A stretch of DNA of 44,788 nt from a virus. Where the stretch lies: the IMG/VR virus record IMGVR_UViG_3300037119_006958, positions 1 to 44,788 of that record, one strand, 5' to 3'. The notes under the pieces were generated by a model. That model was not told the origin of the DNA, did no database searches, and was given only the letters and a program-made list of their open reading frames with translations. A program made the position numbers and the translations under genes. Shown piece after piece: positions 18,309 to 26,601 of this stretch; within the stretch, counting starts at the first letter, position 1, and the number at the start of each line of letters is the position of its first letter.

Positions 18309-18734
18309 ATGTTCACCGAAATCCCCGACTTCACCCCGCAGAACCAGGGCGGCGCCACATGCACGTTCTGCGGCCAGCACGCCCGCGACATGCCCGACGG
18401 CCGGCGCGCGCGCACGTTCCGCACCCCGACCCACATCCACATGGAGGGCTGGATCGAGATTTGCGAGCGCTGCATCGTGGAGGCCGCGGTCAAGGTCGGC
18501 ATGATCCCGACCGCCGAGGCCGAGGAGCTGCGCGCTCTGCACGAGGCTGCCGAGACCCACGCCGAGAAGCTCCTCCACGACCTGGAGGACCAGCGCTCGA
18601 CGGTCCGCACCCTCGCGCAGTCGCTCTCGGTCGAGGCCGAGGAGCAGGCCGCGAAGGTGAAGAAGTCGTACGACCGCGGCTACGAGCAGGCCCTCGCCGA
18701 CGCCAAGGCCGAGAGTGCGGAGCTGATCGGGTGA
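18309..18734 (+). CDS. Zinc-knuckle plus coiled-coil protein (141 aa)
   Basis: MFTEIPDFTPQNQGGATCTF: two Cys pairs, CTFCG near 18-21 and CERC near 51-54, make a likely zinc site, and the C-terminal half (AEAEELRALHEAAETHAEKL and on) is a charged coiled coil. The GAGGAG ribosome site 3 nt before the ATG is stronger than for most neighbours. It precedes another coiled-coil protein and the portal. Possible head-assembly accessory; function unknown. Confidence 0.6.
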   Translation: MFTEIPDFTPQNQGGATCTFCGQHARDMPDGRRARTFRTPTHIHMEGWIEICERCIVEAAVKVGMIPTAEAEELRALHEAAETHAEKLLHDLEDQRSTVRTLAQSLSVEAEEQAAKVKKSYDRGYEQALADAKAESAELIG

Positions 18735-19000
18735 GGGCCGCACAGGTGCAGGCGCTCATCGACGCGCAGAACGCCGAGCGCGACCTCTGGTGGCGCCAGC
18801 TCCAGGCCGAGCGCGCATCCGTCGAGAAGGAGCGCGAGGCGTGGGCCGAGGAGCGCAAGCTCCTGCTCAACGCCGCCGTCAGCAAGGGCCAGAGCGAGTT
18901 TCTCGCCCGCCAGCAGGCGAGCAAGCCGGCGCGCCCGGCACCCATCCATGACCTGCCGGTCGAGGCCCGCGAGGCCCGGCCCCGCGTCATGGGTCTGTGA
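18731..19000 (+). CDS. Coiled-coil hypothetical protein (89 aa)
   Basis: GTG at 18731 overlaps the previous TGA (GTGA). VRAAQVQALIDAQNAERDLW then a long charged helix (AERASVEKEREAWAEERKLL) and a basic, Pro-rich tail. It reads like an assembly or capsid-associated helical protein and may pair with the coiled coil of the upstream protein. No family recognised. Confidence 0.6.
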   Translation: MRAAQVQALIDAQNAERDLWWRQLQAERASVEKEREAWAEERKLLLNAAVSKGQSEFLARQQASKPARPAPIHDLPVEAREARPRVMGL

Positions 19001-19005
19001 TCCGC

Positions 19006-19011
19006 TAGCCT
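19006..19011 (+). promoter_or_regulatory. -10 hexamer TAGCCT of the portal gene
   Basis: TAGCCT, 6 nt, GTG at 19018. Here the hexamer lies just beyond a TGA stop rather than inside a stop codon. Confidence 0.55.
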
Positions 19012-19017
19012 CATACC

Positions 19018-21138
19018 GTGGCGACAGACCAGCGGCAGGGCCCGCAAGACGAGCAGACCGCGCATGATGCCAACCCGGATCGTCCGTTCGACGCCGCCAA
19101 GGTCCGAGCCCTGTACGACCAGGCCCTCCGCTACCAGCGAAAGGCGAACCAGGAATACTGGATGAACAGCGCCTTCCTCGAAGGCCACCAGTGGCTCTGG
19201 TGGGACACCCACTCGCGCTCGATCGCCGAGCTTCCTCGCGACGAGGACCGGGTGCAGGCCACCATGAACCGGCTCGCCCACAGCACCCGCTCGATCATCA
19301 GCAAATACACCCAGCGCGAACTTGGGTTCGAGGTGCTCCCCGACGCCGGCACCGACGCCGCCATGACCGGCGCCAAGATCGCCGAGGCCGTCATCGAGGG
19401 CGTGCGGAAGTCCCACGATTGGGAGGTCAAGCGCGAAATCGTCGGCCGCGCCGCATGGAAGGCCGGCACCGCCGGTATCTGCGTCGATTGGGACAAGAAC
19501 GCCGGCGCCCCGCTGTTCGACGGCGGGCTCACCGCCGACGACCCGAACCAGCGCGCCGCCGTGGTCTACGAGGGCGACAGCGTGGAGACCGTGCTCTCGA
19601 TCGCCGAGATTGCGCTCCAGCCGGGCGTGAAGGACGGCGAGACCGGCACCTACTGGATCAAGGCCGTGGCCCTCCCGCCCGAGGACGTCAAGGGCATGTT
19701 CAGCCTCGACAAGCTCCCGCCCGCCGACGCCTCGGCCGGGCTCACCCCGTTCGCCTCGAAGCTCCTCGCCTCCCACAGCGCCGAGGGCAACGAGGAGCGG
19801 CCCGACCTCACGCTCGTGCTCACGTACTACGAGCGCCCGAACCCCGCGAACAAGGAGGGGCGGGTCGCCATCGTGGTCGACAACAAGTTCGTGGACGGCC
19901 CCAAGGCGTGGCCCTTCCCCTGGACCGACCGCCTCAACCTCGTGCTGCACCGCGAGACCCCGAGCGAGACCAGCGCGCTCGGCACCACGATCCTGAGCCA
20001 GGCCCGGTACTCCCAGGTCGCGCTCAACAGCGCGTGGTCGAACTACCTGGAGCACCTCAAGAACGCCGGCAACGCGCGCCTGATGATCGACGCCGCGAGC
20101 CTCGACCTGATCGACGCGCTCACCGACCTCCCCGGCGAAATCATCCCCGTGCCCACGGGGATCGAGCGGCCCGAGTGGCTCCAGCCGGCGCCCATCGCCG
20201 ACGCCCTGATCCGGCTCCTGGAGGAGCTGCGGATGGAGATTGACGACCAGCTCGGCATCCACGACGTGAGCCGCGGCACCGCCCCCGTCAACATCGAGTC
20301 GGGCTACGGGCTCTCGATCCTCGCCGAGCAGGACAACAGCCCCGTGGGCCGCATGGTCAAGGACTCGGCCAACCTCTGGTCGAAGGTCGCGAGCATGGTC
20401 CTCAAGCTCTACGAGGACAACACCGAGCACCAGCGCACCACGACGGTGAAGGCCGACAAGTACGGCCCGAAGACCGTCGCCTGGTCGGGCGACAGCTTCG
20501 CCGGCCAGACCGACGTGTCGATCCCCCTCGACGCGATCATGCCGCGCAGCCGCGCGGCGCAGATGGCCGTGGCCGAGAAGTTCGTGCAGATGGGGCTCGT
20601 GCAGGACATCGAGACCGCGGCCATGATGGCCGAGCTGCCGGGCCAGAAGGACCTGATCGCGGCCGTCAACCCCGACCTGAACCGCGCGCGCAACGAGAAC
20701 TTCAAGATGAGCCAGGGCCGGCCGGCGCTGGTCGCGCCGTTCGACAACGACGAGGTTCACATCCGGGCCCACGAGTCCGAGATGAAGAACATGGAGTGGG
20801 ACGACGCTCCCGAGGAAATCAAGGCGATGTTCCTGGAGCACGTCCAGCAGCACCTCACGATGGCTGCCGAGAAGGCCGGCAAGGCGCAGGCCCGCGCGCA
20901 GGTCTCACCGGTGCTCGCCACCGCGCCGGCCCTGTCCGGCACCCCGACCATCCCCGCCGAGGCCCTGCCCGACGGGTCCCTCGTGGACGCCGGCCCGCAG
21001 GCCAGCCTCCCGATGAACGCGCAGGAGCCGACGTCGATGGACGCCGCCGTCCCGCCTGGCGCCCCCGCTCCGCTCGAAGGCATGGGCATGGACAACAGCC
21101 AGCTCCCGCCCGAGGCAATCGCGGCCGCTGAGCAGTAG
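19018..21138 (+). CDS. Portal protein
   Basis: A 706-residue protein of the P22-like portal type: N-terminal QANQEYWMNSAFLEGHQWLW-like segment with bulky aromatics, the long alpha/beta wing and stem, and GYGLSILAEQDNSPVGRMVK near 430, typical of the clip/crown-proximal helix of such portals. A Pro/Ala/Met-rich tail of ~90 residues ends the protein. The dodecameric portal is the DNA gate for the terminase at 13393 and is followed directly by scaffold and capsid genes. Leaderless-type GTG start; the TAG stop begins the scaffold hexamer. Confidence 0.85.
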   Translation: MATDQRQGPQDEQTAHDANPDRPFDAAKVRALYDQALRYQRKANQEYWMNSAFLEGHQWLWWDTHSRSIAELPRDEDRVQATMNRLAHSTRSIISKYTQRELGFEVLPDAGTDAAMTGAKIAEAVIEGVRKSHDWEVKREIVGRAAWKAGTAGICVDWDKNAGAPLFDGGLTADDPNQRAAVVYEGDSVETVLSIAEIALQPGVKDGETGTYWIKAVALPPEDVKGMFSLDKLPPADASAGLTPFASKLLASHSAEGNEERPDLTLVLTYYERPNPANKEGRVAIVVDNKFVDGPKAWPFPWTDRLNLVLHRETPSETSALGTTILSQARYSQVALNSAWSNYLEHLKNAGNARLMIDAASLDLIDALTDLPGEIIPVPTGIERPEWLQPAPIADALIRLLEELRMEIDDQLGIHDVSRGTAPVNIESGYGLSILAEQDNSPVGRMVKDSANLWSKVASMVLKLYEDNTEHQRTTTVKADKYGPKTVAWSGDSFAGQTDVSIPLDAIMPRSRAAQMAVAEKFVQMGLVQDIETAAMMAELPGQKDLIAAVNPDLNRARNENFKMSQGRPALVAPFDNDEVHIRAHESEMKNMEWDDAPEEIKAMFLEHVQQHLTMAAEKAGKAQARAQVSPVLATAPALSGTPTIPAEALPDGSLVDAGPQASLPMNAQEPTSMDAAVPPGAPAPLEGMGMDNSQLPPEAIAAAEQ

Positions 21139-21141
21139 CAT
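21136..21141 (+). promoter_or_regulatory. Stop-embedded -10 hexamer TAGCAT
   Basis: The portal TAG begins TAGCAT. A ~30-nt leader with AAGGAG follows before the GTG at 21178, so this is a leadered late gene. Confidence 0.4.
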
Positions 21142-21177
21142 GTCGAGAACCAACCGCCCCTACCCAAGGAGTCCAGC

Positions 21178-22011
21178 GTGACCATGACCGAGCCGGCAGG
21201 CGATGCCGGCGCCACCGAGAGCAGCAACGTGCTCGACTGGCCCGACGCCAGTGACATCGGCGACGAGGTGTTCGAGGAGACCACCGAGACCGAAACCGCT
21301 GACGAGCCCGCCGAGGAGACCAGCGAGGAGGCTCCCGCCGAGGAGACCACCGAGGAGCCGGCCGAGGAGGCCGCGCCCCCCGTCGAGACCTTCGATCGCG
21401 AGTACGTCGAGAAGCTCCGCAGCGAGGCTGCCGAGCACCGGGTCCGGGCCAAGGAGGCCAACGAGGCGTTCGAGGGGTTCGATGAGCCCACCCGCGCGGA
21501 ATTCCTCGACATGGCCCGCGGGCTCAACGACCCCGACCGCCACGTCGAGGTCGCGCAGAAGTTCTACGACGTCGCCAAGCGGGTCTTCGACCACTACGGC
21601 ATCGAGACCCCCGAGATGGTCCCCGACCCGAACCGGCCGCTGACCCCCAAGCAGCTTGAAGACCGCCTCCAGCAGGAGCGCGAGGAGCGCGACCTGGCCG
21701 AGCAGACGAGAATCCTCGACGCCGAAATCAAGTCCCTCGGCTACGAGACCGGCACCCCCGACCACTTCGCGCTCATGCGCATGGCGTGGGCCCGTGAGGA
21801 CGGCTCCATCCAGGAGGCCCACAAGGCCGTCGAGGCGTGGAAGAAGGGCATCATCACCGAGTGGGCTAAGCACTTCCAGGAGAAGCAGGACCGCCACCTC
21901 GACACCGCCCCGCAGGTCGGGCTCGCCCCGGCCGAGGCGCCGGCCGAGGACCCCACCACCTTCGAGGGTGCGCGCGAGCGCATGAACCAGATGTTCAAGG
22001 ACCAGGCGTAG
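21178..22011 (+). CDS. Scaffold protein
   Basis: A 277-residue, strongly acidic protein. Residues ~25-75 are a Glu/Thr/Pro-rich disordered stretch (ETADEPAEETSEEAPAEETT), then long helices (REYVEKLRSEAAEHRVRAKE and KQLEDRLQQEREERDLAEQT). The position between portal and capsid, high acid content and coiled-coil nature are those of tailed-phage scaffolds that direct prohead assembly and are then removed. GTG start with AAGGAG 6 nt upstream. A terminator hairpin follows. Confidence 0.8.
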   Translation: MTMTEPAGDAGATESSNVLDWPDASDIGDEVFEETTETETADEPAEETSEEAPAEETTEEPAEEAAPPVETFDREYVEKLRSEAAEHRVRAKEANEAFEGFDEPTRAEFLDMARGLNDPDRHVEVAQKFYDVAKRVFDHYGIETPEMVPDPNRPLTPKQLEDRLQQEREERDLAEQTRILDAEIKSLGYETGTPDHFALMRMAWAREDGSIQEAHKAVEAWKKGIITEWAKHFQEKQDRHLDTAPQVGLAPAEAPAEDPTTFEGARERMNQMFKDQA

Positions 22012-22034
22012 ACCTCCTCGCTACCGGAGGACCG

Positions 22035-22062
22035 GAGCCCGGCCGCAACAGCGGCCGGGCTC
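22035..22062 (+). terminator. Rho-independent terminator between scaffold and capsid
   Basis: Perfect 12-bp stem GAGCCCGGCCGC/GCGGCCGGGCTC with loop AACA, followed by TTTCTATT. It would insulate or attenuate transcription into the capsid gene. Confidence 0.75.
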
Positions 22063-22102
22063 TTTCTATTCCAGGATGTTGCAACTTCTCGCGCGGGTGG
22101 GC

Positions 22103-22183
22103 ATGATGGAGAACGCGAAGCCAGAAGAAGGGCCAGGAGCCCTTCGAGCAGAGGTCCGGGTGACCAAGCTCAAGCGGCAGTAG
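22103..22183 (+). CDS. Doubtful 26-residue leader ORF before the capsid gene
   Basis: ATGATG start, product MMENAKPEEGPGALRAEVRV ending TKLKRQ. GGGTGGGC lies upstream. It occupies the 190-nt leader between the terminator and the capsid gene. No support beyond an open frame; it could be a leader peptide or chance. Confidence 0.2.
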   Translation: MMENAKPEEGPGALRAEVRVTKLKRQ

Positions 22184-22256
22184 CAGAACCGCAAGTCACC
22201 CACGAGCACGGCAATCCCGCCGCGCTCCCTCCGCTCCTGAAAGGGCAAGCAAGCTC

Positions 22257-23471
22257 ATGGCAATCACCGGCCTGAATCTGAGCGCCGCAAGCGCCGCGCT
22301 CAAGGACGTGTACCTCCCCGTGGTGCGCGACCAGCTCAACCGCTCGAACTGGCTCCTGAGCCAGATCGAGAAGAACACCGAGGACTTCGAGGGCAACCGC
22401 GCCGTCCTGTCCCTGCACGTCGGCCGCAACACCGGCATCGGCTTCCGCGCTGACGGCGCGGACCTCCCGACCGCCGGCAAGCAGGCGCGCACGACCTCCT
22501 ACGTCGGGATGCGATACAGCTACGGCCGTATCGAGGTCACCGGCCCGACCATCAAGACGATGAAGTCCAACAAGGGCTCCTTCGTCCGCGCGGTCGAGTC
22601 GGAGATGAAGGGCGTCGTGAACGACCTCAAGCGCGACTGGTCCCGTGCGCTGTTCGGTGCCGGCAATGGCGTCATCGCCACCGCCGACGACACCGCGGCC
22701 AGCACCACGGTGGTCCTCCAGGCGGGCACGACCGACGCCGCCTGGCGCACCCTCAAGGAAGGCGCCGTCATCGACATCGGTACCGTCGCCTCCCCGACCT
22801 CGGTCGCCTCGGCTCGTACGGTCTCGGCCGTCGACCAGGACGCCGGCACGTTCGTCGTGTCCGGTGCCGCGGTCTCCACGACCGATGGCACGCACTTCAT
22901 CTTCCGCTCGGGTTCGGGCGGCGACGGCATCGAGACCGTCGGCCTCCAGCAGATCGTCAGCCAGGCTGACGACAACTTCCAGGGTGTCGACACCGGGGTC
23001 TACCCCGTGTGGGCGGCTGCCTCGGTCGTGGACGCCAACCAGGCGACCCTGACCGACACCCTCCTGGAGGAGTCGCTGGACGAGGTGGACATCGTGTCCG
23101 GCGAATTCCCCGACATCATCGTCACCACCCACGGCGTGGTCCGCAACTACGCCGCGTCCCTCAAGGACAACAAGCGCTTCACCGACACGGTGACGCTCAA
23201 GGGTGGCTTCAAGGCGGTGTCGATCGACACCCCGGCCGGGCACATCAACCTGATGCGCGACCGGGACGTGCCCAACGGGTACGCCTACATCCTCAACACG
23301 AAGCACCTCTCGCTGTTCGTCCTCTCCGATTGGGAGTGGATGGACGATGACGGTGCGATCCTGTCGCGGGTGAGCAACAAGGACGCGTACGAGGCCACCT
23401 TCTACAAATACGCGAACCTGGCGACGGATCAGCGCAACGCCCACGGGCTGATCTTCGACCTGGCCGACTGA
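22257..23471 (+). CDS. Major capsid protein
   Basis: A 404-residue protein starting MAITGLNLSAASAALKDVYL. The N-terminal QLNRSNWLLSQIEKNTEDFE, SYVGMRYSYGRIEVTGPTIK and DLKRDWSRALFGAGNGVIAT order matches HK97-fold capsids of the kind found with P22-like portals. The position after the scaffold supports the call. No promoter hexamer lies near the ATG; it has a long leader with GAAAGGG ~11 nt upstream, and terminators stand on both sides of the gene (22035 and 23520), so it looks like a self-contained, separately dosed unit. Confidence 0.85.
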   Translation: MAITGLNLSAASAALKDVYLPVVRDQLNRSNWLLSQIEKNTEDFEGNRAVLSLHVGRNTGIGFRADGADLPTAGKQARTTSYVGMRYSYGRIEVTGPTIKTMKSNKGSFVRAVESEMKGVVNDLKRDWSRALFGAGNGVIATADDTAASTTVVLQAGTTDAAWRTLKEGAVIDIGTVASPTSVASARTVSAVDQDAGTFVVSGAAVSTTDGTHFIFRSGSGGDGIETVGLQQIVSQADDNFQGVDTGVYPVWAAASVVDANQATLTDTLLEESLDEVDIVSGEFPDIIVTTHGVVRNYAASLKDNKRFTDTVTLKGGFKAVSIDTPAGHINLMRDRDVPNGYAYILNTKHLSLFVLSDWEWMDDDGAILSRVSNKDAYEATFYKYANLATDQRNAHGLIFDLAD

Positions 23472-23519
23472 CCGGCACGCGAGTAGTTCCCAGCTCGGGT
23501 AGGGGCTGGTGAAGTGAGG

Positions 23520-23548
23520 AGGGCCCCCGGTGGTGGACCGGGGGCCCT
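23520..23548 (+). terminator. Rho-independent terminator after the capsid gene
   Basis: Perfect 11-bp stem AGGGCCCCCGG/CCGGGGGCCCT with a 7-nt loop, then TCTGTTTG. The T-rich tail runs into the TATAAT box of the next gene. Confidence 0.75.
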
Positions 23549-23556
23549 TCTGTTTG

Positions 23557-23562
23557 TATAAT
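23557..23562 (+). promoter_or_regulatory. Consensus -10 TATAAT of the HNH gene
   Basis: TATAAT, 5 nt, ATG at 23568; the only perfect consensus -10 noticed in the late block, 9 nt beyond the capsid terminator stem. Confidence 0.6.
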
Positions 23563-23567
23563 GTGGG

Positions 23568-23906
23568 ATGCCTACAACCACCACCTGCCGGCAATGCGGC
23601 AAGGACTTCCCCTGGAAGCGCGCCGTGCGCGTCTGCTCCGACGAGTGCCGCCTGGCCCGGCGCCTGGAGTACCAGGGCGCGTACCAGCTCCGTACCTACC
23701 ACGAGCTGCGGGCCGCGGCTGTCGAGAAGCTCGGCGGCACCTGCGCGTGCGGGGCGACCGAGCGGCTGGAGATACACCACGTCCACGGGGGAGGCGACCA
23801 GGACCGCGCGAAGCGCTCGCGCAACGGCGTGCTCCGGGCGGTCGCGGCCGGCGAGCCCGGCTTCGCGTTGCTCTGCCGCCCCTGTCACCTAGAATCCCAC
23901 GCATGA
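23568..23906 (+). CDS. HNH endonuclease-like protein
   Basis: A 112-residue protein: MPTTTTCRQCGKDF with an extra N-terminal zinc knuckle (CRQC, CSDEC), then CACGATERLEIHHVHGGGD and a closing CRPCHLESHA, the HNH core. It shares the HHxHGGGD layout with the HNH protein at 394-702. It is inserted between the capsid and adaptor-side genes with its own TATAAT promoter, which fits a homing nuclease that joined the late block, although HNH proteins also assist packaging in some phages. Its end overlaps the next ATG (ATGA). Confidence 0.82.
   Translation: MPTTTTCRQCGKDFPWKRAVRVCSDECRLARRLEYQGAYQLRTYHELRAAAVEKLGGTCACGATERLEIHHVHGGGDQDRAKRSRNGVLRAVAAGEPGFALLCRPCHLESHA
23890..23895 (+). promoter_or_regulatory. 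-10 hexamer TAGAAT
   Basis: TAGAAT inside the end of the HNH gene, 7 nt before the ATG at 23903. Confidence 0.5.
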
Positions 23907-24337
23907 GCTTTGCCCTACCCACCACCACCCGCAGCGGCGCGCGCCGCTGGCTCGACCCCGCCGTCCAGGACGTCGCGCGCAAGATTCACGACGGGGACCC
24001 GACCGTAGGCTGGAGCGGTGACGAGCGCCTCGGCCTGTACCTCGCGACCGAGGGCCCGTACGCCGGCCAGTGGGAGCTGGTGAGATTCCCGGAGGACGGA
24101 AGCCCCGAGATGATCGTCGCCCGAGCCAAGCCGGGCGTCGACATCCGTACGCTGCCGGCACACCTGGCCTACCACGACATGCGCCGCAAGGGCGCCGTCG
24201 AGGACATCGAGAGGGACGCGATGGTGGCCGAGGCGGCGCACAAGGCGATGGAGAAGCAACAGGTGGGTGAGGCCGTGGACACCTGGCTCTCGCGGGCCAC
24301 ACGCCACGCCGGCCCCGCGCCGCAGCGTGCGAGCTAG
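23903..24337 (+). CDS. Hypothetical protein in the head-tail joining cluster (144 aa)
   Basis: MSFALPTTTRSGARRWLDPA with a central strand-rich part (RLGLYLATEGPYAGQWELVR) and a helical C-terminus (AVEDIERDAMVAEAAHKAME). The position between capsid and adaptor suggests a virion or assembly role. No recognised family. The ATG overlaps the HNH stop and also has a hexamer 7 nt upstream, so it may be expressed both ways. Its TAG stop begins the next hexamer. Confidence 0.6.
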   Translation: MSFALPTTTRSGARRWLDPAVQDVARKIHDGDPTVGWSGDERLGLYLATEGPYAGQWELVRFPEDGSPEMIVARAKPGVDIRTLPAHLAYHDMRRKGAVEDIERDAMVAEAAHKAMEKQQVGEAVDTWLSRATRHAGPAPQRAS

Positions 24338-24340
24338 GCT
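24335..24340 (+). promoter_or_regulatory. Stop-embedded -10 hexamer TAGGCT
   Basis: The TAG stop begins TAGGCT; 6 nt to the GTG at 24347. Confidence 0.55.
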
Positions 24341-24346
24341 GTCACG

Positions 24347-25012
24347 GTGAGCTACACCCTGGCCGATGTGTGGGACGAGGCACTACTGCGCATCGGACTC
24401 CCCGAAGATGATGGCTACCTGACCCAAGGGTTCAAGCGGGTGGCTGTCTCGACGGCGCAGCGGGATGTGGCCTCGCAGGTCGATTGGCCCGAGCTGGCTG
24501 TGGAGATGGAATTCACCGTGTCTGGTGATCCGCCCTACGACCTGCCTGCGATGGAGAACTTCCTGCGCCTCCAGTGGGTGGCCGTCGAGCACGGCACCGG
24601 GACGGCCACGCAGGTCAACCTTCTCCTCCCCAAGCAGCGCCGCGAGCTGCTCCAGTACGACCACCAGACCGCGAGCCCCAACACGGCCCGGTACTACTCG
24701 GTCGTGTCCGACGGGCTCGGCCAGCTCCAGCTCCACATCGCGCCGCGCCCCGCCGACGACGAGGTGGTGCGCCTGAGCTACATCCGCAAGCCGACCAAGA
24801 TCAGCAACGACACCGACGAGCTGATCGTCCCCGACCACCTGATCGAGGCCGTCGTGATCCGCACCATGTACCACGTCGCGGTCCGCAAGGGCGACCTCGA
24901 CCGCGCCGCCGAGGCGCGCAACGAGTGGATGGAGCAGCTTCGCTACCTCAAGGACGAGGTGCTCACCTCCCGAGGGCCGATGCGCCCGAAGACGCGCGAA
25001 GACGGAATCTGA
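24347..25012 (+). CDS. Head-tail adaptor (tail tubular A / gp4-like)
   Basis: A 221-residue protein: VSYTLADVWDEALLRIGLPE, a helical start, then a beta part (MEFTVSGDPPYDLPAMENFL) and a C-terminal helical segment (DHLIEAVVIRTMYHVAVRKG). The size, order and position directly before a ~530-residue nozzle-like protein match podovirus adaptors that bind under the portal. Its TGA overlaps the next ATG (TGATG), consistent with co-assembly. Family placement is by architecture and context. Confidence 0.65.
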   Translation: MSYTLADVWDEALLRIGLPEDDGYLTQGFKRVAVSTAQRDVASQVDWPELAVEMEFTVSGDPPYDLPAMENFLRLQWVAVEHGTGTATQVNLLLPKQRRELLQYDHQTASPNTARYYSVVSDGLGQLQLHIAPRPADDEVVRLSYIRKPTKISNDTDELIVPDHLIEAVVIRTMYHVAVRKGDLDRAAEARNEWMEQLRYLKDEVLTSRGPMRPKTREDGI

Positions 25013-26601
25013 TGCGCCAGCAGGCGAACAAGCCGACGGGCTCGGCCGTGTACGAGGACTTCTCCCTCGGCGACTACGGCGTCGTGCATCCGCGCTCGGG
25101 CAAGGCCGGCTCGTTCCACGGGATCAACGTGGTTGTTTACCGGGACGGCACGCTCGGGCCCCGCAACGGGCTCGTGCAGCAGCCGCTCGCCGGCGCGAAA
25201 TACGTGGACGGCGCGCTCAACATGCTCTACTTCGGCGTCGAGCACGAGGTCGCGACCCCCCGGATGGTGTACGGCCAGGGCATCACCCCCAAGTTCTTCG
25301 AGGTCGAGGACATGACCTCGCAGAACCCGCAGACCTTCACCGGCCCCTCGGGCACGCCCGACCCGTTCGTCTTCGCCGCCGACACTCCGACCAACGGGAA
25401 GGTCGCGGTCCTGGAGCGGCTCGGCTTCAATATGTATTGGTCGCCGCTCGGCGACAACACCTACCTCGTGGACGCCCTGTCCGACGAGGTGGAGACCCTG
25501 ACGGGCACCAACCAGTCCTTCGGCGCGCACGACATCGTGGAGTACCTCGACCGGCTGTACCTCATCGGCATCGGCGACGGCGCCTCGAACCGCGGCTACA
25601 AGGTGGTCTACTCGGACCGCGACGACCCGACGAGCTGGCCCGACGAGAACATCTTTCTCGTCGGCTACGCCTGGGTCCTGAGCCACGGTAACCGGATGCT
25701 CAACGGGCTCATCATGTCCACGCAGGACGAGCGCTGGTACCTGCTCCAGGGGACCCCGACCGACGGCTCGCTGCGCAACGTCGCCTCGGGCCGCGGCCCC
25801 CTGCTCAACAGCCACGGCGGGATGCTGATTTACAAGGACCGGGCCTGGTACCTCGCGAGCGGCGCGCCCGGCGGCGCCTACCCCTGCGTGTTCGACGGGC
25901 AGGACAACGACACCGAGACCTACAAGCACCTGCGCGGCCACCTCGACGGCTCCGACAACATCGGCGGGCTCGTCTGCGAGACCGACGGCGACATGCTGTT
26001 CGTGGACAGCGAGGCCAACGCCCTCATGTTCCACGAGGGGGCCTGGACCCGCCACGAGTACGAGGTGGGTGTCGGCGAGTGGTGCTCCTCGTACGACGAC
26101 CAGCGGTTCTACCTGACGGTCGACGGCACGGTCTCCACCGAGCCGATCTTCTACCGCTCGACCTTCGCCATCGAGGGCCCGCCCATCAAGGACTCCCTGT
26201 GGCAGAGCCCCGGCGACGGGAGCGACACGCCCGTGGACGCCTGGGTCGAATTCCCCGAGGTCTGGCAGGAGGACGGCTCGACGGCCAAGCCCATCACCGT
26301 CACCCTCGAATTCACGAGCTACGACCAGAACGTCGCGGCCACCGCGCACATCGCCTGCGAGGTCGACGTCATCAACCGGTTCGGCATGGAGTCGACCGAG
26401 ACCATCGACGGCGGCGCCTGGGACGAGTCGGACGCCAGTGTCGCGAGCACCGCCGACGGCATCCGCCGCAAGCACATCTTCCGCCTGCCGGTCGCCCACC
26501 AGGGCGCCGCTCTCCAGCTCCGCTTCACCGACATCCGAGGCGTGAAGATCGAGCGCGCCGTGCTCGACTACGAGCTGGGGAGTCAGCTCGACCGTGCCTA
26601 A
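25012..26601 (+). CDS. Tail nozzle-like protein (tail tubular B / gp10-like)
   Basis: A 529-residue, beta-rich protein: MRQQANKPTGSAVYEDFSLG, followed by repeated strand pairs such as GKVAVLERLGFNMYWSPLGD, EYLDRLYLIGIGDGASNRGY and NSHGGMLIYKDRAWYLASGA that suggest a propeller-like body, as in the hub proteins of short-tailed phages. Translationally coupled to the adaptor gene. It would form the distal tube that the internal proteins pass through. Confidence 0.65.
   Translation: MRQQANKPTGSAVYEDFSLGDYGVVHPRSGKAGSFHGINVVVYRDGTLGPRNGLVQQPLAGAKYVDGALNMLYFGVEHEVATPRMVYGQGITPKFFEVEDMTSQNPQTFTGPSGTPDPFVFAADTPTNGKVAVLERLGFNMYWSPLGDNTYLVDALSDEVETLTGTNQSFGAHDIVEYLDRLYLIGIGDGASNRGYKVVYSDRDDPTSWPDENIFLVGYAWVLSHGNRMLNGLIMSTQDERWYLLQGTPTDGSLRNVASGRGPLLNSHGGMLIYKDRAWYLASGAPGGAYPCVFDGQDNDTETYKHLRGHLDGSDNIGGLVCETDGDMLFVDSEANALMFHEGAWTRHEYEVGVGEWCSSYDDQRFYLTVDGTVSTEPIFYRSTFAIEGPPIKDSLWQSPGDGSDTPVDAWVEFPEVWQEDGSTAKPITVTLEFTSYDQNVAATAHIACEVDVINRFGMESTETIDGGAWDESDASVASTADGIRRKHIFRLPVAHQGAALQLRFTDIRGVKIERAVLDYELGSQLDRA

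Noticed and set aside
18490-20853. Minus-strand 787-codon frame opposite the portal
   Set aside because: Antisense shadow with no ribosome site, hexamer or motif.
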